The notes beneath the pieces are model-generated. The model was not told the origin of the DNA. It worked only from the letters and a program-made list of their open reading frames with translations, and did not search any database. Source: Gemmatimonadaceae bacterium (GTDB lineage: Bacteria > Gemmatimonadota > Gemmatimonadetes > Gemmatimonadales > Gemmatimonadaceae). From it: a stretch of DNA of 64,000 bases. The stretch covers positions 1 to 64,000 of the forward strand of contig DATNEW010000050.1 in the NCBI GenBank assembly GCA_035606695.1, given 5' to 3'. Made by a program: the position numbers and the translations under genes. Of this stretch, positions 58,668-64,000 are shown piece by piece (the first letter of the stretch is position 1; each line of letters opens with the position of its first letter).

Positions 58668-60392
58668 ATGACCGACCGCCAGACGCGCCGAGAGTTCATG
58701 GGCCTGACCGCGACTGGGGTCGTGGGTGTGCTCGCGCACTCGCGAAGGCACGATGTGAGATCGACGCTCGCGCGACTGCTCGAGCGGACCGTCGATCCCG
58801 ATCTCGTCGTGCTCAACGCGAAAGTCTACACGATGGACGCTGCCGCTCCGCGCGCGGACGCATTCGCGGTGAGCGGTGGACGATTCGTCGCGCTGGGGAA
58901 GACGAGCGACATCAAAGCGCTCGCCGGCAAGCGCACGCAGACACTCGACGCGAAGGGAATGACCGTGGTGCCAGGATTCGCCGACTGCCACAACCACGCG
59001 GGCGGCACCCTGCTGCTGTACGAGGTGCTCGTCGGCAATCCGTTCGAGGTGGAGTTCGTCACGATCGACAGCATCGTCGAGAAGTTGCGGGCACGCGCGG
59101 CGACGACGCCCGCCGGCACGTGGGTCAACGGCTACTTCTTCGACGACACGAAGCTCAAGGACAATCGTCCGCTCACGCGACACGATCTCGATCGGGTCTC
59201 GAGCGAGCACCCCGTGGCCGTTCGTCATCGCGGCGGACATACCACCTTCTACAACAGCAAGGCGTTGGAGTTGGCGGGGATCACTCGTGACACGCCGAAT
59301 CCCGCGGGCGGGACGTTCGACCGCGACGCGACCGGCGACCTCACGGGCCGAGTGACCGACCGTGCGCGGGCCGCGCTCGACCGCGTTGGCCGCGCTCCGT
59401 CGTACTCGCCCGACGAGCGCGCGCAGCGGGAGCGCGACGGCCTATCACATATCTCTAAACAATTCGTGCGCTACGGCCTCACGACCGTGCATCATGAGGG
59501 CGGCGACCTGACGGCGTTGCAGGAGGTGCGCGATCGTGGCGAGCTGCTGCACCGGGTCAGCTACGAAGCGAGCGGGCGCGTGCTCGACGCAATGGTCTCC
59601 AGCGGCATCCGGTCGGGATTCGGCGACGACTGGATCAAGTTCGGCGCCACCTCCGAGCATACGGTGGATGGATCGTTTTCGGAACGCACGATGGCGCTGA
59701 GCAAGCCGTACCCGGGCACGAGCTACACCGGGAACGTGACCGAAACGCAAGCCGACCTCAACGCGTGGGTCGAGCGCATGCATCGCGCCGGCATTCAAGT
59801 GAACTGTCACGCGAACGGCGACGTCGCCATCGAGATGTACCTGACCGCGTTCGAGCGGGCGCAACAGTTGGCGCCGCGCGCCGACGCGCGGCCTAAGATC
59901 ACGCACTGCACGCTGATCAACGACGACCTGGTTCGGCGCATCAAGGCGCTCGGGGCCGTACCCGCGATGTTCACGACGTATGCGTACTACAACAGCGACA
60001 AGTTCGTCTACTATGGCGAGGAGCTGATGACGCGCAGCATGGCGTATCGCACCATGCTCGACGCCGGCATCCACGCCGCCGCGGGCTCCGACTTTCAGCC
60101 GGGACCCTTCGCCCCGCTGATGGGCATGCAAGGCATGGTCACGCGCACCGGCTGGGATCGAAAGACGTGGGGAGCGAACCAGCGCATCACGGTGGACGAA
60201 GCGCTCGCCGTCAACACGATCAACGGCGCCTATGCGTCGCACGAGGAAGCGCTCAAGGGATCGATCACGCCCGGCAAGCTCGCGGACTTCGTGCTGCTCG
60301 CGGACGATCCGCACACGGTGAAGGCGGATCGGATCAAGGACATTACGATCGTGCGCACCGTCGTGGACGGAAAAACGGTGTACCAGGCCTGA
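58668..60392 (+). CDS. Tat-exported amidohydrolase (YtcJ-like)
   Basis: 574 residues. Twin-arginine signal 'TDRQTRREFMGLTATGVVGVLA'. Metal-binding motif 'VVPGFADCHNHAGGTLL' (HxH region), a later His pair 'CHANGDVAIEMYLTAFERAQ' and 'KITHCTLINDDLVRRI', and 'HAAAGSDFQPGPFAPLMGMQ' with the catalytic Asp. The C-terminus 'TPGKLADFVLLADDPHTVKADRIKDITIVRTVVDGKTVY' is the standard amidohydrolase ending. YtcJ-type enzymes hydrolyse amides or related bonds; substrate unknown. ATG follows a GGGGAGAGAGAG ribosome site. Ends in a strong hairpin. Confidence 0.92.
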   Translation: MTDRQTRREFMGLTATGVVGVLAHSRRHDVRSTLARLLERTVDPDLVVLNAKVYTMDAAAPRADAFAVSGGRFVALGKTSDIKALAGKRTQTLDAKGMTVVPGFADCHNHAGGTLLLYEVLVGNPFEVEFVTIDSIVEKLRARAATTPAGTWVNGYFFDDTKLKDNRPLTRHDLDRVSSEHPVAVRHRGGHTTFYNSKALELAGITRDTPNPAGGTFDRDATGDLTGRVTDRARAALDRVGRAPSYSPDERAQRERDGLSHISKQFVRYGLTTVHHEGGDLTALQEVRDRGELLHRVSYEASGRVLDAMVSSGIRSGFGDDWIKFGATSEHTVDGSFSERTMALSKPYPGTSYTGNVTETQADLNAWVERMHRAGIQVNCHANGDVAIEMYLTAFERAQQLAPRADARPKITHCTLINDDLVRRIKALGAVPAMFTTYAYYNSDKFVYYGEELMTRSMAYRTMLDAGIHAAAGSDFQPGPFAPLMGMQGMVTRTGWDRKTWGANQRITVDEALAVNTINGAYASHEEALKGSITPGKLADFVLLADDPHTVKADRIKDITIVRTVVDGKTVYQA

Positions 60393-60409
60393 GCCGGTAC
60401 ACCGTTTTT
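60371..60409. terminator. Bidirectional intrinsic terminator overlapping the amidohydrolase stop
   Basis: Perfect 14-bp arms AAAAACGGTGTACC and GGTACACCGTTTTT around an 11-nt loop containing the TGA stop. The T-run is part of the stem, so it can terminate both convergent genes. Confidence 0.9.
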
Positions 60410-60431
60410 CAAGACAGCCGCGGCTCTTTCC

Positions 60432-61178
60432 TTACCGCGGGTTGTTCGTGCTCTGATAGTGGCCGGGATTGTACGTGATGCCGAACAGGTAGCGAACGGA
60501 GGTCATCCAGAAACGCGTTCCCGTCGCGATGTTGGCCGGACCGCTCTGTGAGAACGCGACCATGTTCGTGCGCATCGCGGCGATGCCGGTAGAAAGCGCG
60601 ATCGTATTCGTGAGCGTATACTCGAAGCCACCACCCGCAACGGCGCCGACACCGCGGCTATACCGGGCCTCCTGCGCGAACTGCGACGAATTTCCGACGG
60701 GATCGATGACGCTCCCCGCTTCGAGCGGTGCACTGTACACGTCGTACATTCGGAGGTAGGCGCCGCGCAGATCGAGATACGGACGAATCTCGGCGTCGAG
60801 GCCGAGCGGTTTGTATCTACCGCCAATCTCCGCTGTCGTCAGGATCGGTCCGCCCAGGGGCGAGTACGTAAGATCCACCGTGGCGGACGATCGGTCGCTG
60901 ACGCGATAATCAGCATGCGTGCCTGAGCCGAGGGTCGAGTAGCGCGACAGCGTCCCGACGCCCGTGGGCACCATCATGCTGCTGACCATCGTGTACGCTT
61001 CGCCCGACCAACGGGAGCGCTGATACGCCAACGCCCGTGCAACCGGCTCCGCGGTGGGTTCAGGCTCTGACCGAGGCTGAGGCTGTGCCGGTCTGACACG
61101 CGGCAGTGGAATGCGCTGCGCTCCGAGCGCGAGAGGCAGTGTCAGCAGCGCCGCGGCAAGGGCGGTACAAGTGCGCAT
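60432..61178 (-). CDS. Predicted outer-membrane beta-barrel protein
   Basis: About 248 residues from ATG 61178 with signal peptide MRTCTALAAALLTLPLALGA. After a Pro-rich linker, alternating strands such as 'STLGSGTHADYRVSDRSSATVDLTYSPLGGPILTTAEIGGRYKPL', 'EIRPYLDLRGAYLRMYDVYS', 'VAGGGFEYTLTNTIALSTGIAAMRTNMVAF' and the terminal 'TRFWMTSVRYLFGITYNPGHY' give a small barrel (about 8 strands). Not in a known family. Convergent with the amidohydrolase. Confidence 0.75.
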   Translation of the reverse strand: MRTCTALAAALLTLPLALGAQRIPLPRVRPAQPQPRSEPEPTAEPVARALAYQRSRWSGEAYTMVSSMMVPTGVGTLSRYSTLGSGTHADYRVSDRSSATVDLTYSPLGGPILTTAEIGGRYKPLGLDAEIRPYLDLRGAYLRMYDVYSAPLEAGSVIDPVGNSSQFAQEARYSRGVGAVAGGGFEYTLTNTIALSTGIAAMRTNMVAFSQSGPANIATGTRFWMTSVRYLFGITYNPGHYQSTNNPR

Positions 61179-61374
61179 AGGGTACCTCGGTGACGACGTT
61201 CCGTTCGCGGCGGGATTGTCGTGGGGGCGAGCCGGCTCCGCGAACACGTTCACTCTGATGTGTCATCAAAGAAATAGCAAGAGGGTCGATGTTTCGGCCC
61301 AGATACAACCGCTTGATCCGTCCTGTACATTTTCACATTCGAGCGCGCGAGCGTGCCCCCGTTGGAGGATTCGC

Positions 61375-61878
61375 ATGGCCGAAACGGAGTGGTGGCAGCG
61401 CGGCCCAATCGACGGTGTACCAGCCGTCCTGCAGCCGGTCGCGCACATTCTACTACAGGTTCGCGAGAGCGTTCACGAGATGGTCGGTGGCCTGACCGAC
61501 GACCAATGGAACGCGCGTCCAGCAGGCGTCGCCTCGGCAGCGTTCCATGTCCGCCACATGGCCGGGGTGATCGACCGGCTGTTCACGTACGCGCGCGGCG
61601 AGGGATTGTCCGCCGAGCAGTTCGCGGCGATTCAACGCGAACGTGAACCGCTCGCCGCGGCCGATGTGTCGAATGCACTCGATGCACTGGATGCGCGCGT
61701 CGATACGGCCATCGATCAGCTCCGCGCGACCGACGCCGCGACGCTCGGAGATTTTCGCGGCGTTGGTCGCGCGCAACTGCCGTCGACGGTCATCGGCTGT
61801 CTCGTGCACGGGGCAGAGCACTCCATGCGCCACGTCGGCCAACTGTCGGTGACCGTCCGCGTCGTGCGAGCTGGTTGA
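61375..61878 (+). CDS. DinB-superfamily protein
   Basis: 167 residues from ATG 61375, with GGAGGA 7 nt upstream. Four-helix-bundle pattern: 'LQPVAHILLQVRESVHEMVGGLTDDQWNARPAGVASAAFHVRHMAGVIDRLFTY' with the first metal His in 'FHVRHMAG', and 'LVHGAEHSMRHVGQLSVTVRV' with the C-terminal His pair; these bind a divalent metal in DinB/YfiT proteins. Function is often thiol-dependent detoxification, here unproven. Its stop overlaps the methyltransferase ATG (TGATG). Confidence 0.9.
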   Translation: MAETEWWQRGPIDGVPAVLQPVAHILLQVRESVHEMVGGLTDDQWNARPAGVASAAFHVRHMAGVIDRLFTYARGEGLSAEQFAAIQREREPLAAADVSNALDALDARVDTAIDQLRATDAATLGDFRGVGRAQLPSTVIGCLVHGAEHSMRHVGQLSVTVRVVRAG

Positions 61879-62726
61879 TGACCTATAACGCCGATTCCGT
61901 TCGACAGTACTTCGACACGTTCGCGGATCGCGAGTGGCTGCGACTCGAGTCCACTGTGCAGGGACGAACCAACTATGCCGTGCACAAACGGTTTCTCGAC
62001 GAGTACGCGCGACCCGGCATGCGCGTGCTCGACATCGGCTCGGGCCCAGGCCGCTTCGCCATCGACCTCGCCCTGCTCGGCGCCGACGTCACGGTCGCCG
62101 ACTTGTCGCCGGTGCAGCTCGAACTCGCGCGCGCACGATTCGCCGAGCGCGGCGTGCTCGACAAGATTGCCGCTGTGCGCGAGCTCGATGTGACGAATCT
62201 CGAATCAATCGACGACGCGTCGTATGATCTCATCGTGTGTTACGGCGGTGTGCTTTCGTACACGCGCGACCGACACCCGGTGGCTTTACGAGAGTTGGCG
62301 CGTGTCGTGCGACCGGGCGGTGTCGTGCTGCTCAGCGTCATCTCGTTGTATGGAACATTGCGCCTGGTAGGTCCGCTCGACGCGGCCAAAGTGCTGGACG
62401 AATTCGATCTGCACATGGACCTGGCGGCGGTGCTCGGCGGCGCGGATGTCATCTACACGCGCGAACGCAGCGCCGAGTTCCATCATCCGATCGCGCTGTT
62501 CACTTCGCGCGGGCTGCGGTCGGCGATCGAAGATGCCGGCCTGGCAGTGGAGAAGTTGGCGTCGGCCAACCCGCTTTTGCCGCAGTATTCGAGAGTGCCG
62601 AACATCGAGGTGAACGCGCATGCCGCGGACCGTCTGCGCGATCTGGAAGTCGCGGTGTGCGACAATCCGGGGCTAGTCGATGCCGGAGGGCACATGATCG
62701 CCGTAGCGCGTCGCCCGGTCCCGTGA
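61878..62726 (+). CDS. Class I SAM-dependent methyltransferase
   Basis: 282 residues. Motif I 'RVLDIGSGPGRFAIDLALLGADVTVADLSPVQLELARARF', motif II 'YDLIVCYGGVLSYTRD', and 'ELARVVRPGGVVLLSVISLYG' (motif III). A typical ubiE/methyltransf_11-type fold with an added C-terminal region. Substrate not deducible. Start at ATG sharing its A with the DinB stop. It is translationally coupled to dinB and lies 16 nt before a GNAT gene, suggesting a three-gene unit. Confidence 0.92.
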   Translation: MTYNADSVRQYFDTFADREWLRLESTVQGRTNYAVHKRFLDEYARPGMRVLDIGSGPGRFAIDLALLGADVTVADLSPVQLELARARFAERGVLDKIAAVRELDVTNLESIDDASYDLIVCYGGVLSYTRDRHPVALRELARVVRPGGVVLLSVISLYGTLRLVGPLDAAKVLDEFDLHMDLAAVLGGADVIYTRERSAEFHHPIALFTSRGLRSAIEDAGLAVEKLASANPLLPQYSRVPNIEVNAHAADRLRDLEVAVCDNPGLVDAGGHMIAVARRPVP

Positions 62727-62742
62727 TGGATTCTCTCGCGGC

Positions 62743-63618
62743 ATGAGCATCGAGCCGAGCGCGCGGGAGATCGAACGCGTCGAGGGTGAGGCCTGGACGA
62801 AGCTGTTGTTCGCCACGCCGAACAAGTTTCGCGAACGACACGGTATTCAGGTGCATCGCGGCGGAGCGGTGGTGACGCTGCTCGCGTCGCGCGCCGACGT
62901 CGCGACGATCAACCGAACGATCGGCCTGGGCCTCGAGCAACCATTGACCGACGACGAGCTCCGACGTGTGACGGCGTCGTATGTCGACGCCGGCGTGCCG
63001 CGCTGGTTGATCGAGTGGACTCCCGGGGCGCAGCCTTCCGACGTTGCGGAGCTGCTCAGTCGTTACGGCGGCACGCTGCGTTCACCGACGGTGAAGTTCT
63101 GGCGCGCGATCGGCGACGATTTGCCGAATGCCGAGACTCCGCTCGACATCGTGGAAATCGACGCATCGCACGCCGCCGAATTTCAGGCGACGGTCGCGCC
63201 GCCGCTCGGCGTGCCATCCGACATTTCACCGATGATCGCTTCGGCGGTCGGCGACGACGGATGGCACTATTATCTCGCGCGCGACGGCGACAGAGCGGTA
63301 GCCGGCGCCGCGATGTTCGTTCACGGCCGCGCCGCGTGGATGGGCATCGCGGGCACCGCAGCCGATGCGCGGGGCCGCGGCGCGCAGTCGGCGCTCATCG
63401 CTCGGCGCGTGCGTGACGCAGGACGCCTTGGATGCGATTGGGTCAGTGCCGACACGTCGGTCGATACCGCGGAACGACCGAACCCATCATACCGCAACAT
63501 GCAACGAGCGGGACTGCGTCCGTTGTATCATCGAGCGAAGTATCTCTTTGAGCTCACTTCCGCGAAATCGCTGCTTGCCGCGCGAAGCATTCAGCACCAG
63601 ACGAATGAACATGAATAG
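62743..63618 (+). CDS. GNAT-family N-acetyltransferase
   Basis: 291 residues. The C-terminal half is a GNAT fold: 'GWHYYLARDGDRAVAGAAMFVHGRAAWMGIAGTAADARGRGAQSALIARRVRDAGRLGCDWVSADT', including the acetyl-CoA loop 'ARGRGAQSAL' (Q/RxxGxG/A form). The N-terminal half may be a second, degenerate GNAT-like domain ('VVTLLASRADVATINRTIGLGLEQPLTDDELRRVTASYVDAGVP'). Substrate unknown. The stop overlaps the next ATG by 8 nt. Confidence 0.9.
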   Translation: MSIEPSAREIERVEGEAWTKLLFATPNKFRERHGIQVHRGGAVVTLLASRADVATINRTIGLGLEQPLTDDELRRVTASYVDAGVPRWLIEWTPGAQPSDVAELLSRYGGTLRSPTVKFWRAIGDDLPNAETPLDIVEIDASHAAEFQATVAPPLGVPSDISPMIASAVGDDGWHYYLARDGDRAVAGAAMFVHGRAAWMGIAGTAADARGRGAQSALIARRVRDAGRLGCDWVSADTSVDTAERPNPSYRNMQRAGLRPLYHRAKYLFELTSAKSLLAARSIQHQTNEHE

Positions 63619-64000
63619 CCCGTGGCCCGACCCGAAGTTCGCCGTATTGACACCTGAGCTCCTGTCGTCGCTTTCGGCGGACGACGTCGCGAGCGCAATC
63701 GTGCAACACGTCGAGCTGCGGCTCATTGCGCCAGGCATCAGCCGTGATGCGATCGTCAGCTTGCTGCCGCCGGGCACCGCCGCGATCTACACCACGTGGC
63801 TCGTGGACGTCGAGGTGAACAACGGCGGCTTCAATCAGTTCTTTTTCAATCCGTACGGTAAACTCGCCGGAAACGCGCTTGCCGGATACGAGCTCATTGG
63901 CGCCGAGGAGTACGCGTCGGTCATGCGCGCCGCGATCGCGACGCACGAGAGCGAACGCGCGCGCATACTGCCACACTACGAAGAGCACACCGCGCAATCG
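63611..64000 (+). CDS. DMP19/DUF4375-like protein, 5' part (truncated by window end)
   Basis: 130 codons are open to the window end from ATG 63611, overlapping the GNAT stop by 8 nt. The product starts MNSPWPDPKFAVLTPELLSS and carries the DUF4375 (DMP19-like) block 'TTWLVDVEVNNGGFNQFFFNPYGKLAGNALAGYELIGAEEYA', whose V.NGGF.QFF.N is the family hallmark. DMP19 of Neisseria is a DNA mimic; most relatives are uncharacterised. Fourth member of the DinB run. Confidence 0.82.
   Translation, partial: MNSPWPDPKFAVLTPELLSSLSADDVASAIVQHVELRLIAPGISRDAIVSLLPPGTAAIYTTWLVDVEVNNGGFNQFFFNPYGKLAGNALAGYELIGAEEYASVMRAAIATHESERARILPHYEEHTAQS

Overview
The window is high-GC bacterial chromosome, densely packed with protein genes. 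I see no rRNA, tRNA, CRISPR array or integrase. Several features fit Gemmatimonadota (or a relative with a similar gene style): three PadR + orphan MacB/FtsX-type permease cassettes of the 'ADOP' kind, a row of DUF4097 genes behind an ECF sigma factor, an imuA-imuB-dnaE2 mutagenesis cassette, a two-heme cytochrome resembling the reaction-centre cytochrome family, and many GTG/TTG starts with 1-, 4- or 8-nt gene overlaps. The phylum is an inference from style, not from a marker gene.

Layout. 1-4.23 kb (minus): a type II secretion/pseudopilus operon, gspE-G-F, two further prepilins and a GspL/PilM-like gene cut by the window edge. 4.39-9.72 kb (plus): a two-gene module, a large Eco57I-like adenine methyltransferase followed by a SNF2/RapA-like helicase; no nuclease is visible and this is the best defence-system candidate. 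9.8-16.8 kb: a small unknown ORF, di-heme cytochrome c, aldo/keto reductase with heptamer repeats against its ATG, Ig-like lipoprotein, exported acetamidase, threonine dehydratase-like enzyme plus ArsR regulator, TPR-like protein and NTF2-like exported protein. 16.8-25.9 kb (minus): a long co-directional run, anion/amino-acid symporter, TMEM175-like K+ channel, lipoprotein, peptidyl-prolyl isomerase, APC permease, TonB C-terminal protein, then sdhC-sdhA-sdhB. 25.9-33.5 kb: histone H1-like protein, amine oxidase, a small-membrane-protein/FRG/barstar group, PadR-ADOP cassette 1 and a small unknown.

33.7-40.9 kb: cold-shock gene with a textbook terminator, a ~245-bp imperfect palindromic element, HAD phosphatase, then ECF sigma, anti-sigma (with two octanucleotide tandem repeats) and four consecutive DUF4097 exported proteins, and a Bax-inhibitor-1 protein. 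40.9-43.8 kb: PIG-L deacetylase, pterin carbinolamine dehydratase, HEMGH-motif membrane protein, radical-SAM protein. 44.0-50.4 kb: imuA, imuB, DUF3224, dnaE2, DUF3224, in which imuB and dnaE2 each carry an in-frame palindromic repeat inside the coding sequence. 50.4-56.7 kb: two PadR-ADOP cassettes arranged head to head with separate candidate operators. 56.7-64 kb: small unknown, lipoproteins, a Tat-exported amidohydrolase, an outer-membrane-like protein, and a tight DinB/methyltransferase/GNAT/DUF4375 run cut by the window end.

A family of dispersed short palindromic repeats (cores such as TGTCATCCCGAG or GAGCGGAGGTGCGAAGCGCC) punctuates the whole window, nine copies that I could place, two of them inside genes. 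Functional names rest on motifs read by eye; no database search was run.
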